Below the pieces are notes generated by a model, which was not told the DNA's origin, ran no database searches, and saw only the letters and a program-made list of their open reading frames with translations. Positions 55,905 through 64,000 of a DNA stretch of 64,000 nt are shown here, in pieces (position 1 is the first letter of the stretch; every line of letters starts with the position of its first letter). Position numbers and translations under genes: made by a program. This DNA is from Pseudomonas sp. LRP2-20 (GTDB lineage: Bacteria; Pseudomonadota; Gammaproteobacteria; Pseudomonadales; Pseudomonadaceae). Location: positions 3,726,001-3,790,000 of the forward strand of contig NZ_AP025944.1 of assembly GCF_024349685.1 (NCBI RefSeq), given 5' to 3'.

Positions 55905-57053
55905 ATGAGTGCAGTCATCAAAGACAACGCGCACGGCAAGACCCTGGTCAGCCTGCGTGGCCTGAACAAGCACTACGGCGACTTCACCGCCGTGGACAAC
56001 CTCGACCTGGAGATCCAGGACGGCGAGTTCCTGACCTTCCTCGGTTCCAGCGGCTCGGGCAAGTCCACCACGCTGTCGATGCTGGCCGGCTTCGAAACGC
56101 CGAGCAGCGGCGAGATCCTGGTCGACGGCCAGTCGCTGGTGAACGTGCCGCCGCACAAGCGCGACATCGGCATGGTGTTCCAGCGTTACTCGCTGTTCCC
56201 GCACCTGAACGTGCGTGACAACATCGGCTTCCCGCTGGCCATCCGCAAGCTCAGCGCGACCGAGACCACCAAACGCGTCGACGCCATGCTCAAGCTGGTG
56301 CAGCTGGAAAAATTCGCCCACCGCAAGCCGTCGCAGATGTCCGGTGGCCAGCAGCAGCGCGTGGCGATCGCCCGAGCGCTGGTGTACGAACCACGCATCC
56401 TGCTGATGGATGAACCGCTCGGTGCGCTGGACAAGAAGCTGCGTGAAGACCTGCAGGACGAGTTGCGCCAGCTGCACCGCCGGCTGGGCATCACCATCGT
56501 CTACGTGACCCATGACCAGGAAGAAGCCATGCGCCTGTCCCAGCGCATCGCCATCTTCAGCCATGGCAAGATCGTTGGCCTGGGTACCGGTTACGACCTT
56601 TACCAGAACCCGCCGAATGCGTTTGTCGCGTCGTTCCTGGGCAACTCGAACTTCCTGCGGATCAAGGCCAACAGCAATGGTGCGGGCAGTTTCGAGGGCC
56701 AGCCGGTGGCAATCCGCCTGACCCCAGGCCTCACTCCCCAGCAGGATGCACTGATCATGGTGCGGCCGGAAAAGGCACTGGCCCTGACGGCCGAACAGGC
56801 CGCGCGCGAGCCGTTGCCGGCGGGCTGGAACGAGGTCAGTGCGAAGGTCGGTGAGGTGCTGTTCCTGGGCGAGAGCCAGACTTGCCATGTGGTGACCGCC
56901 GGCGGTACCGAGTTGACGGTAAAGGCACTGTCGGCCGCCGGCATGCCGATGCAGCCGGGGGATTCGGTAAAAGTGCGCTGGGCGGTCGCGGATGCCTGCA
57001 TCTATACCGAGTGGGCGGAGAGTGACCTGAGCAAGTCGGCTGGGGCGCATTGA
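55905..57053 (+). CDS. ABC transporter ATP-binding protein (PotA type)
   Basis: 382 residues. Walker A FLGSSGSGKSTTLSMLAG, Q-loop MVFQRYSLFPHLNV, signature MSGGQQQRVAIARALVY, Walker B LLMDEPLGALDKKL, switch YVTHDQEEAMRLS, and a C-terminal TOBE-type domain (IMVRPEKALALTAEQ). Powers the polyamine-type importer. The start ATG at 55905 has GGAGAAAACAACA upstream. The operon ends here. Confidence 0.93.
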   Translation: MSAVIKDNAHGKTLVSLRGLNKHYGDFTAVDNLDLEIQDGEFLTFLGSSGSGKSTTLSMLAGFETPSSGEILVDGQSLVNVPPHKRDIGMVFQRYSLFPHLNVRDNIGFPLAIRKLSATETTKRVDAMLKLVQLEKFAHRKPSQMSGGQQQRVAIARALVYEPRILLMDEPLGALDKKLREDLQDELRQLHRRLGITIVYVTHDQEEAMRLSQRIAIFSHGKIVGLGTGYDLYQNPPNAFVASFLGNSNFLRIKANSNGAGSFEGQPVAIRLTPGLTPQQDALIMVRPEKALALTAEQAAREPLPAGWNEVSAKVGEVLFLGESQTCHVVTAGGTELTVKALSAAGMPMQPGDSVKVRWAVADACIYTEWAESDLSKSAGAH

Positions 57054-57142
57054 GGCCGGTGCGTGGGTGGCTTGGCTGTAACATTTCGGTCACCCCCGCG
57101 TCGTAATCTGCCGGGCAACGCTATGCCACAAGGTCGCCCGGC

Positions 57143-58450
57143 ATGTTCCGCCTGCTGCTCCTGCTGCTTCCCCTGCTCCCGCTGACAACCCTGGCCGAGA
57201 CGGGCCACCTGCGTGTGCAAGGGTCCAACACCATTGGCGCGGCTCTGTTGCCGGCGCTGGTGCAGGGGCAACTGTGGGCGCAAAGGGCGACTGATGTACG
57301 ACAGTCACCTGGCGCAGTTGCGAACGAAACCGTAATCAACGCACGCGATGCCCAGGGCCAAGCGCTGCGCATCGACATCGCCGCGCATGGCTCCAGCACC
57401 GGTTTCGCCGCACTGGGCCATGGCAATGCCGACCTGGCTGCGGCCTCACGCCCCATCAGCGACGCCGAGGTGCGCCAGCTCAAGGCGCTGGGTGACCTGC
57501 GCTCGGCCAGCGCCGAGCAGGTCATCGGCCTGGATGGCGTGGCCGTCATCGTCCACCCCGACAACCCGTTGCCACAGCTGACCACTCAGCAGCTGGCGCA
57601 GATCTTCTCCGGGCAGATCCAGCGCTGGGAGCAACTTGGCGTGGCGGGCGGCGCCATCCACCTGTATGCGCGGGATGACCGCTCCGGGACCTATGAGACC
57701 TTCAAGGCGCTGGTGCTGGAACCACAGCATGGCGAGCTGGCGAGCCAGACGCAGCGCTTCGAGTCCAGCGAAGCACTGGCCGAACGGGTCGGTAGCGATC
57801 GCCAGGCCATCGGTTTCAGCAGCCTGGCGGCCGTGCACAGGGCCAAGGTGCTGGCGGTGGCCGAAGGCGATGCGCCAGCCCTGTTGCCGGACCGCCAGCT
57901 TGTGGCCAGTGAAGACTACCCGCTGTCACGGCGGTTGTACTTCTATCTGCCCGCCAATGCCAAGCCCCAGGCCCGGGCGCTGGCGGACTTCGCCCAGAGC
58001 CCGGCCGGCCAGGCCATCGTTGCCGCACAGGGCTTCGTCTCGCAGCAGGTCAGCGCACAACCGGTACCGACGCAGGCCGACATGCCACCGCGCTACCGCA
58101 GCCTGGCCCAGCAGGCGCAACGCTTGAGTGTCAACTTCCGCTTCCAGGAAGGTAGCGCCAGCCTCGACAACAAGGCCCTGCGCGATGTGCAGCGAGTCAC
58201 CGAATACCTGCGCCAGGCCGGCAAGCTGCAAAGCAAGGCGGTGCTGGTGGGTTTTGGCGACCCCAAGGAAACGCCTGGCCGTGCAGCCCTGCTGTCGCGC
58301 CTGCGCGCCCAGGCCGTACGCCGCGAACTGGCACGCGGTGGCGTCGAGGTGCTGGAGGTGACCGGCATGGGCGATGAATTGCCCATCGCCGGCAATGACA
58401 GCGAACAAGGCCGCTTGCGTAACCGACGGGTGGAAGTCTGGGTCTACTGA
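57143..58450 (+). CDS. PstS-type substrate-binding domain fused to OmpA-like domain
   Basis: 435 residues. A signal peptide (MFRLLLLLLPLLPLTTLAET) leads to a phosphate-binding-like fold: VQGSNTIGAALLPALVQGQL, HGSSTGFAALGHGNADLAAA and YARDDRSGTYETFKALVLE. From about residue 325 an OmpA C-terminal domain follows (FRFQEGSASLDNKALRDVQR, then NRRVEVWVY), which binds peptidoglycan. The fusion suggests a periplasmic phosphate or oxyanion sensor tethered to the wall. It stands alone, with no Pst permease nearby. The start ATG has the signal peptide directly after it. Confidence 0.85.
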   Translation: MFRLLLLLLPLLPLTTLAETGHLRVQGSNTIGAALLPALVQGQLWAQRATDVRQSPGAVANETVINARDAQGQALRIDIAAHGSSTGFAALGHGNADLAAASRPISDAEVRQLKALGDLRSASAEQVIGLDGVAVIVHPDNPLPQLTTQQLAQIFSGQIQRWEQLGVAGGAIHLYARDDRSGTYETFKALVLEPQHGELASQTQRFESSEALAERVGSDRQAIGFSSLAAVHRAKVLAVAEGDAPALLPDRQLVASEDYPLSRRLYFYLPANAKPQARALADFAQSPAGQAIVAAQGFVSQQVSAQPVPTQADMPPRYRSLAQQAQRLSVNFRFQEGSASLDNKALRDVQRVTEYLRQAGKLQSKAVLVGFGDPKETPGRAALLSRLRAQAVRRELARGGVEVLEVTGMGDELPIAGNDSEQGRLRNRRVEVWVY

Positions 58451-58609
58451 AAAGCAAAGAAATGTAACAGCTCAACACTCGGCATCACCGGCAAACGGGT
58501 CTAGGCTCAAGCTCACGTGATACCGGGCCCCTCTGACGGCTGCCAAGCCGTGATGTCGGATCACTGTTGCGATCTTCACATGGCAACGTCGACTATCAAG
58601 GAGGGGCTC

Positions 58610-59674
58610 ATGGCAGCTCTACAGACATTCCTCACCACCCCGTTTCTTGGCACCAGCACCTGGTTGTGGCTGGTATTCATGGCCATCGTCATCGGTTTGC
58701 TGGTGCTGGACCTGGGCGTGCTGCACCGCCAGGACCGCGAGATCGAAATGCGCGAGAGCCTGCTGCTGTACTCGGGCTATTTCAGCGTCGGCGTGCTGTT
58801 TGGCCTGTGGGTCTGGCATGAACTGGGCGCGCAGTCCGCACTGGAGTTCTACACCGGTTTCCTGGTGGAACAGTCGCTGTCGATGGACAACGTGTTCGTC
58901 ATGGCGATGATCTTCGGCTTTTTCGCCATCCCCCGCCGCTATCAGCACCGGGTACTGTTCTGGGGCATTCTCGGGGTGGTGTTCCTGCGTGCGATCATGA
59001 TTGGCGTGGGGGCGGCGCTGGTGCAGAACTTCGCCTGGGTGCTCTACCTGTTCGGCGCGTTCCTTCTGTTCACCGGGGTGAAGATGGCCCTGTCGAGGGA
59101 AGACAGCCACCCCGACCTGGCCAACAACCCGATCTTGAAATTCGTCCGCAGGCACATGCGTGTAACCGATCAGATCCACGGCTCGCACTTCTTCGTACGC
59201 CTGACGCCACCTGGTGCCAGCAAGGCCCTGCGTTATGCCACACCGCTGTTCCTGGCACTGGTGCTGATCGAGCTGGCCGACCTGGTGTTCGCCGTCGACA
59301 GCGTACCGGCCATCTTCGCCATCACCCAGGACCCGTTCATCGTCTACACCTCGAACATCTTCGCCATCCTCGGTCTGCGCTCGCTGTACTTTGCCCTGTC
59401 GGCACTGATGCACCGGTTCGTCTACCTCAAGTACGCGCTGGCGCTGGTGCTGATCTTCATCGGCTGCAAGATCTTCTACCACGGCATGGTGGGCAAGGTG
59501 CCGGCATTGCTGTCGTTGGGGGTGACGTTCGGGTTATTGCTCGGTGGGGTGGTGGTTTCGTTGATCAAGACGCGGGGGGAGCAGACCACGCTGGCCAGCA
59601 CCGAGCTTGAGCAGGCAGCGCCCGGGAACGACAAGGCGGTGAAGAAAGAGGAAGACCCGCAGATGCGGGTCTGA
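58610..59674 (+). CDS. TerC-family integral membrane protein (Alx-like)
   Basis: 354 residues, about nine hydrophobic segments. The TerC hallmarks VEQSLSMDNVFVMAMIFGFF and ELADLVFAVDSVPAIFAITQ place acidic residues inside helices. Members handle metal, chiefly manganese, stress. The start ATG at 58610 has AAGGAGGGGCTC upstream. The upstream 159 bp shows none of the conserved yybP-ykoY riboswitch core that often precedes such genes. A GC hairpin overlaps the stop. Confidence 0.9.
   Translation: MAALQTFLTTPFLGTSTWLWLVFMAIVIGLLVLDLGVLHRQDREIEMRESLLLYSGYFSVGVLFGLWVWHELGAQSALEFYTGFLVEQSLSMDNVFVMAMIFGFFAIPRRYQHRVLFWGILGVVFLRAIMIGVGAALVQNFAWVLYLFGAFLLFTGVKMALSREDSHPDLANNPILKFVRRHMRVTDQIHGSHFFVRLTPPGASKALRYATPLFLALVLIELADLVFAVDSVPAIFAITQDPFIVYTSNIFAILGLRSLYFALSALMHRFVYLKYALALVLIFIGCKIFYHGMVGKVPALLSLGVTFGLLLGGVVVSLIKTRGEQTTLASTELEQAAPGNDKAVKKEEDPQMRV
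59653..59672 (+). terminator. Weak terminator-like hairpin across the TerC stop codon
   Basis: AGACCCGC-AGAT-GCGGGTCT, with no downstream T-tract. It encodes the last residues and part of the stop region. The 235 bp that follow to the SPFH gene hold no gene. Confidence 0.5.
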
Positions 59675-59909
59675 GTTGCAATCATTTCTTACTCACAGAG
59701 TCTCCCGCTGCCCCGGACTCATCTGTTCCAGACAGGGATTACTTGTGATGGCTGACATCGCGATGTGAGAGTGAATGTTCTTTCAACCAGCCCTGAAGAA
59801 TTTTCTGCATCAGGCTGATGGAAAGTTCCTACAGCATCAGTTGGCTTCCCTGACTGTCCATCGATTCCAGACTTAGCCAGCATGCACACTCCCCCTGAAG
59901 GAGTGCCCC

Positions 59910-61262
59910 ATGCAAAAACTTCCGATACCTGACCTCACCCAATTACGCGTAAGTCGCAAACTCATTGCCACAGTTGCCATACCGGTGATTACCGGAGGCG
60001 TCCTGGCCGTCCTGTTCAATGCGGTGATGTTCTACAACGAAGCAGGCCAGATGACCCACGTGCGCACGATCTTCGGCGAGGAAAAGGTGGTCGAGGAAGT
60101 GGGCTACGCCACAAAGTGGTTCGGCCGCAGTACCGCCTGGCGGCGCACCATCGGGGTACAGTCGGCGTTGCAGGTGGACAGCCAGGACGACAACCGCAGC
60201 GGGCACCCCGCGGTAGCCATCGAGAACCTGCCCATCGTGTTCCTCGGCAACGTCGACGCCAAGGCCGAGTTCAGTACCCAATTCCGCCTGCCCTCGGGCG
60301 AGGCCTTCCTGAAAATCGCCCAGGAGTACCGCACGCCGGACAACTTCCTGCAGCGTGCCTTGCTGCCAGCCGTCAAGGAAACCTTGCAGGCCACGGCCTC
60401 GTTGATGAGCGCAGACGACTACTACGCCGGCAATCGCAGCCACTTTGGTGCTGAGTTCGAAAATCAATTGCGCAACGGGCTTTACCTGACCAGCCGCAAG
60501 GAAATCCGCGTGCAGCGCGACAACTATCCCGCGCAAACAGCGATCCTGCAGTCCGGCACCGAGCAAGGCAGTTTCGGCGACAACAGCGCGACCCGTTTCG
60601 TCATCGAGAAAAAGCTCGACAAGGACGGCCAGGAGTTACGCAAACAGCAGCAATTCCGCCTGTTCGGTGTCGAGGTAGCCGATGCCCGGGTAACCCATAT
60701 CGACCCGAACCCCCAATACCAGCAGCGCATGGTGCGGGTACAACAGGCACTGGCGGAACTGGCGGTGGCGCGGCAGAACCGGCTCAAGGAAGAAGAAGAG
60801 AAGCAGCTGGTGTCCGCCCGTGGTGCCAAGGATGTCGAAGCCAAGCGCCAGGAAAGCCTGCGCCAGCAGATCGAGCGCACCACCGCAGCCGAGACCGAAA
60901 AGCAGCTCACCCTGATCAACGCCGAACGGGAAAAGCGCCGCGCCGAGATCGACATGCAGACCGCCGAGCTGCTGCGCGACAAGGCCCGGGTCACCGCCGA
61001 AGCCACCCGGATCACCGCCGACGCCGAGGCGCATGCCCGCGAGGCCTCGCTCAAGGCGGACGGGGCCTTGCAGACCAAGCTGGACGCGCTGGTACAGATC
61101 AACCGCGTCTGGGCCGAAGCAGCAGCACGGGCGCCCGTGCCAAGCGTGATGATGGGTGGTTCAGACACTGGCGTGGGGCGTCAGGATGAAATGAGCAAGT
61201 TGATGACGGTACTGGCCACGAAGGCGGCCAAGGATCTGGTGGTTGACCTCAAAACCCAATGA
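59910..61262 (+). CDS. SPFH/band 7-like membrane protein
   Basis: 450 residues. One N-terminal membrane helix (IATVAIPVITGGVLAVLFNA) then a region with band-7-like features (AKAEFSTQFRLPSGEAFLKI, LLPAVKETLQATASLMSADD). From about 265 to 400 it forms a long charged coiled coil with QNRLKEEEEKQLVSARGAKD and repeated Ala/Arg/Glu heptads, ending in LATKAAKDLVVDL. It has the general architecture of SPFH scaffolds such as HflK, stomatins or flotillins. The start ATG at 59910 has GAAGGAGTGCCCC upstream. Exact partner unknown. Confidence 0.75.
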   Translation: MQKLPIPDLTQLRVSRKLIATVAIPVITGGVLAVLFNAVMFYNEAGQMTHVRTIFGEEKVVEEVGYATKWFGRSTAWRRTIGVQSALQVDSQDDNRSGHPAVAIENLPIVFLGNVDAKAEFSTQFRLPSGEAFLKIAQEYRTPDNFLQRALLPAVKETLQATASLMSADDYYAGNRSHFGAEFENQLRNGLYLTSRKEIRVQRDNYPAQTAILQSGTEQGSFGDNSATRFVIEKKLDKDGQELRKQQQFRLFGVEVADARVTHIDPNPQYQQRMVRVQQALAELAVARQNRLKEEEEKQLVSARGAKDVEAKRQESLRQQIERTTAAETEKQLTLINAEREKRRAEIDMQTAELLRDKARVTAEATRITADAEAHAREASLKADGALQTKLDALVQINRVWAEAAARAPVPSVMMGGSDTGVGRQDEMSKLMTVLATKAAKDLVVDLKTQ

Positions 61263-61271
61263 GTCCGTACC

Positions 61272-61318
61272 GGCCTCTTCGCGGCGGTTCGACGCCCCGT
61301 TTAACCCGCGAAGAGGCC
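61272..61318. repeat. REP-related hairpin between convergent genes
   Basis: GGCCTCTTCGCGG at 61272-61284 pairs with CCGCGAAGAGGCC at 61306-61318. It looks like a diverged or degenerate REP unit and may act as a bidirectional transcript end. Confidence 0.8.
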
Positions 61319-61332
61319 CGAGCAGGCTTGCA

Positions 61333-62562
61333 TCACCTTCCGCCGCGCAGCATCTCCACCGGCACATACTTGCCGATCTCGTACTTGCCGATCGCCGCCC
61401 GATGCACCTCATCCGGCCCATCAGCCAGGCGCAGTGTACGTTGCATGGCATACATGTAGGCCAGCGGGAAATCACCACTCACCCCGGCCCCGCCGTGCAT
61501 CTGGATCGCCCGGTCGATCACCTTCAACGCCACGTTCGGCGCCACGACCTTGATCTGCGCGATCTCGCTGCGCGCGACCTTGTTGCCGACGGTGTCCATC
61601 ATGTAGGCCGCCTTGAGCGTCAACAGGCGCGCCATGTCGATCTCCATGCGCGAGTCGGCGATCTTGTCGACATTGCCGCCCAGGCGCGCCAATGGCCGGC
61701 CGAAGGCCGTGCGCTCGACCGAGCGCTTGCACATCAGTTCCAGTGCCCGCTCGGCCATGCCGACCGAACGCATGCAATGGTGAATGCGGCCCGGGCCCAG
61801 GCGGCCCTGGGCGATCTCGAAACCACGCCCCTCCCCGAGGATCACGTTCTCATATGGCACCCGCACATTCTCGAACAGCACTTCGGCATGGCCGTGCGGC
61901 GCATCGTCGTAACCGAACACCGGCAATGGCCGGACGATCTTCACCCCCGGTGCATCGGTCGGTACCAGCACCATCGAGTGCTGCTGATGGCGTGGACCGT
62001 CGGGATTCGACAGGCCCATGAAGATCATCACCTTGCAGCGTGGATCGCAGGCGCCGGAAGTCCACCACTTGCGGCCGTTGATCACCCACGCGTCACCGTC
62101 ACGCACGGCAGTGGCAGCCATGTTGGTGGCGTCCGAAGACGCCACGTCCGGTTCGGTCATGGCAAATGCCGAACGGATCTCGCCGCGCAGCAGCGGCTCC
62201 AGCCACTGGCGCTTCTGTGCTTCGCTGCCGTAGCGCACCAGCACTTCCATGTTGCCGGTGTCCGGCGCCGAGCAGTTGAACGGCTCCGGGCCCAACAACG
62301 AACGGCCCATGATCTCGGCCAGTGGCGCGTATTCGAGGTTGCTCAGGCCGGCGCCGTATTCCGACTCCGGCAGGAACAGGTTCCACAAGCCCTCGGCCCG
62401 GGCCTTGGCCTTGAGCTCTTCCATGATCGCGGTGGGTTGCCAGCGGTCACCCTCGGCGACCTGGCGCTCGAACACCGCCTCAGCGGGATAGACATAAGCA
62501 TCCATGAAGGCACTGACGCGTTCACGCAGTGCCTGGACCTTGGGCGAATAGGCGAAATCCAT
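61333..62562 (-). CDS. Acyl-CoA dehydrogenase
   Basis: 409 residues. FAD/substrate motifs include [31 protein letters not shown], and the C-terminal [20 protein letters not shown]. The usual catalytic Glu is not obvious at one motif; the family version with larger active sites (ACAD10/11-like) is probable. The start ATG at 62562 ([15 protein letters not shown]) has GAAGGTAG upstream; the frame is open further. It is divergent from a LysR gene. Confidence 0.88.
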   Translation of the reverse strand: MDFAYSPKVQALRERVSAFMDAYVYPAEAVFERQVAEGDRWQPTAIMEELKAKARAEGLWNLFLPESEYGAGLSNLEYAPLAEIMGRSLLGPEPFNCSAPDTGNMEVLVRYGSEAQKRQWLEPLLRGEIRSAFAMTEPDVASSDATNMAATAVRDGDAWVINGRKWWTSGACDPRCKVMIFMGLSNPDGPRHQQHSMVLVPTDAPGVKIVRPLPVFGYDDAPHGHAEVLFENVRVPYENVILGEGRGFEIAQGRLGPGRIHHCMRSVGMAERALELMCKRSVERTAFGRPLARLGGNVDKIADSRMEIDMARLLTLKAAYMMDTVGNKVARSEIAQIKVVAPNVALKVIDRAIQMHGGAGVSGDFPLAYMYAMQRTLRLADGPDEVHRAAIGKYEIGKYVPVEMLRGGR

Positions 62563-62658
62563 CGGGGCTACCTTCACGGTTCGAAGTACATGGGCAGAGC
62601 CTAGAGCAGCCGGCCTCGATCTACCTAGTCTATTTTTCGCGTGTATAAACATTCATAA

Positions 62659-62673
62659 CCGATATATGATCGG
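62659..62673. promoter_or_regulatory. Operator-like inverted repeat in the divergent spacer
   Basis: CCGAT-ATATG-ATCGG, 27 bp before the LysR start and about 97 bp before the acyl-CoA dehydrogenase start. The form fits the dyads bound by LysR regulators. Confidence 0.45.
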
Positions 62674-62700
62674 CCAATAATTCCAACAAAGAGCGGCGCC

Positions 62701-63627
62701 ATGAACCTCAGCAAGGTCGACCTCAACCTGTTCATCGTCTTCGACGCGATCTACACCGAAGCCAACCTGACCCGCGCCGGGCAGATCGTCGGCATCACCC
62801 AGCCGGCGGTGTCCAATGCCCTGTCGCGGCTGCGCGAAACCTTCAACGACCCGCTGTTCGTACGTACCGCCCAGGGCATGGTGCCCACACCCATGGCCCA
62901 GAACATCATCGGTCCGGTGCGCAATGCCCTGGCACTGCTGCGCACCTCGGTGCAGGAAAGCCGCATCTTCAACCCGCAGCAGGCCAACAAGACCTTCCGC
63001 ATCAGCATGACCGACCTCACCGAGGCGGTGATCCTGCCGCCGCTGTTCCAGCGCCTGCGGCGCCTGGCCCCGGCGGTGCTGATCGAAAGCTTCCTGTGCA
63101 AGCGCCGCGAAACCACCAAGGAACTCGCCGCCGGGCGCCTGGACTTCGCCGTCGACGCGCCGCTGAACACCGACCCGCAAGTGCGCCATGTCAAACTGAT
63201 GCAAGACCGCTACGTCTGCGCCCTGCGCCAGGGCCACCCGCTGGCGGATGCCAAGCTGACCCTCGACAACTACCTGGGCATGACTCACATCCATATCTCC
63301 AGCCGCCGCAACGGCCTGGGTTATGTCGACCTGGCACTGGGCAAGATGGGCGTGCAACGCAAGGTCGCGCTGCGCTCTCAGCATTACCTGATGGCGTCGC
63401 AGGTACTGCAGCAGACCGACATGGCCATGACCGTGCCCGAGCGCTTCGCCCGCCGTCACCAGCTGCGTTTCCAGCCGCTGCCGGTGGAGGTGCCGCCGCT
63501 GGAAACACACCTGTACTGGCACGAAAGCACCGATCAGGACCCGGCCAACCGCTGGATGCGCGAACAGATCATCGAATTGTGCGAGCGTGTGGTGGCTGAA
63601 GAGGAGCGTGCGATGGAGACTGCCTGA
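62701..63627 (+). CDS. LysR-family transcriptional regulator
   Basis: 308 residues. HTH in EANLTRAGQIVGITQPAVSN then ALSRLRETFNDPLFVRTAQG, effector domain with FRISMTDLTEAVILPPLFQR. The N-terminus MNLSKVDLNLFIVFDAIY belongs to the NodD/LeuO-like branch. The divergent position suggests control of the acyl-CoA dehydrogenase. Confidence 0.9.
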   Translation: MNLSKVDLNLFIVFDAIYTEANLTRAGQIVGITQPAVSNALSRLRETFNDPLFVRTAQGMVPTPMAQNIIGPVRNALALLRTSVQESRIFNPQQANKTFRISMTDLTEAVILPPLFQRLRRLAPAVLIESFLCKRRETTKELAAGRLDFAVDAPLNTDPQVRHVKLMQDRYVCALRQGHPLADAKLTLDNYLGMTHIHISSRRNGLGYVDLALGKMGVQRKVALRSQHYLMASQVLQQTDMAMTVPERFARRHQLRFQPLPVEVPPLETHLYWHESTDQDPANRWMREQIIELCERVVAEEERAMETA

Positions 63628-63822
63628 GCCCACGCGAAGCTGTGTGGGCTCGTTGCGTGCCCACAAGGCGAAAAATCTATTCCATCTTGATCTATCAATA
63701 GAGAAAAATATTCTCCAAAAACTGCAATCAGGCAGCATAAAGGATAAATTCATTTTCACTCTAGCGCGTACGCTTGCTGCAACGATTGCCGACACCACGG
63801 CAACATTGCACGGACCCGCCCC

Positions 63823-64000
63823 ATGCCTAGCGCCCCTCTCTATTTCGACTACGCTGCCACCACTCCGGTCGATGACCGGGTCATCGAAACCATGCTCACT
63901 TGTCTAGGTCGCCAAGTGAACTTCGGCAACCCCGCGTCCAGTGGCCATGCCTACGGCCAGGCCGCACGCGAAGTGGTCGAGCAGGCTCGTCGGCAAGTGG
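63823..64000 (+). CDS. Cysteine desulfurase (NifS/IscS class), 3' cut by window edge
   Basis: Only 59 residues are in the window: [20 protein letters not shown] and [20 protein letters not shown] match the N-terminus of cysteine desulfurases (DYAATTP, NPSSxH-like). These PLP enzymes take sulfur from cysteine for Fe-S or other sulfur transfer. Preceded by an AT-richer 195-bp spacer with two overlapping inverted repeats, TCTAT-CA-ATAGA (63691-63702) and GAGAA-AAATA-TTCTC (63701-63715). Starts and function beyond the N-terminus cannot be judged. Confidence 0.85.
   Translation, partial: MPSAPLYFDYAATTPVDDRVIETMLTCLGRQVNFGNPASSGHAYGQAAREVVEQARRQV

Noticed and set aside
58451..58609. yybP-ykoY (manganese) riboswitch before the TerC-family gene
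   Set aside because: The conserved core of this riboswitch is not visible in the 159-bp leader.

Overview
The window looks like chromosome of a fluorescent Pseudomonas of the P. putida group. The evidence is high GC with strong G/C third positions, many copies of the P. putida-type REP palindrome (cores such as GCGGGCAAGCCCGCTCCCAC), an MvaT/Tur-family H-NS-like protein, and pyoverdine-system genes (pvdA, the fpvG-fpvF iron-release operon, mbtH, a type II thioesterase). From memory the order resembles the region around PP_3750-PP_3820 of P. putida KT2440. That is recollection, not a search.

Layout. 1-10.6 kb: a MocR-type regulator cut by the left edge; an IS256-family insertion sequence sitting in one arm of a long palindromic repeat; a catabolic operon (acetylpolyamine amidohydrolase-like enzyme, M20 amidase, MHS transporter) with a divergent LysR regulator; then a decayed patch holding a StbE toxin with a beheaded antitoxin, a second truncated copy of the long palindrome, a WYL regulator without its WYL domain, a cyclase fragment and an AraC regulator. 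10.7-13.3 kb: thiolase, 3-hydroxyacyl-CoA dehydrogenase and TetR operon. 13.4-20.6 kb: a signalling block of single response regulators, a REC-histidine kinase, CheB, CheR and a giant hybrid kinase. 20.8-28.2 kb: cobF, an OprD porin, the MvaT-like regulator, glyoxalase I, a shikimate dehydrogenase homologue, small unknowns, pbpG and a coiled-coil protein.

28.3-39.5 kb is the iron block. pvdA has a textbook PvdS-type iron-starvation promoter. The eight-gene fpvGHJKCDEF-like operon follows, with a Fur-box-like site. After a third copy of the long palindrome come a DUF1615 lipoprotein, an isochorismatase-family hydrolase, a thioesterase, and an MbtH protein with a second, one-mismatch PvdS-type promoter. 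These genes make and recycle pyoverdine parts; no NRPS gene is present here.

39.7-46.5 kb is a one-carbon module: purU, folD and a heterotetrameric sarcosine-oxidase-type demethylase (soxBDAG order), all tightly coupled. 46.7-51.6 kb: a LysR regulator, an alpha/beta hydrolase, a visibly less GC-rich PAAR effector with polymorphic toxin type 44 domain and its membrane-anchored immunity candidate, pirin and a DUF1330 protein. 51.6-57 kb: a RibBA-like protein with a degenerate RibA half and a polyamine-type ABC transporter; both are preceded by similar ATACCAT palindromes. 57-64 kb: a PstS-OmpA fusion, a TerC-family protein, an SPFH-like protein, an acyl-CoA dehydrogenase with divergent LysR regulator, and the start of a cysteine desulfurase gene cut by the right edge.

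The most unusual items are the approximately 250-bp long-palindrome family (three copies, one hit by the IS, one abutting a destroyed antitoxin gene) and the PAAR-type-44 effector/immunity pair. No CRISPR array, rRNA or tRNA gene was seen.
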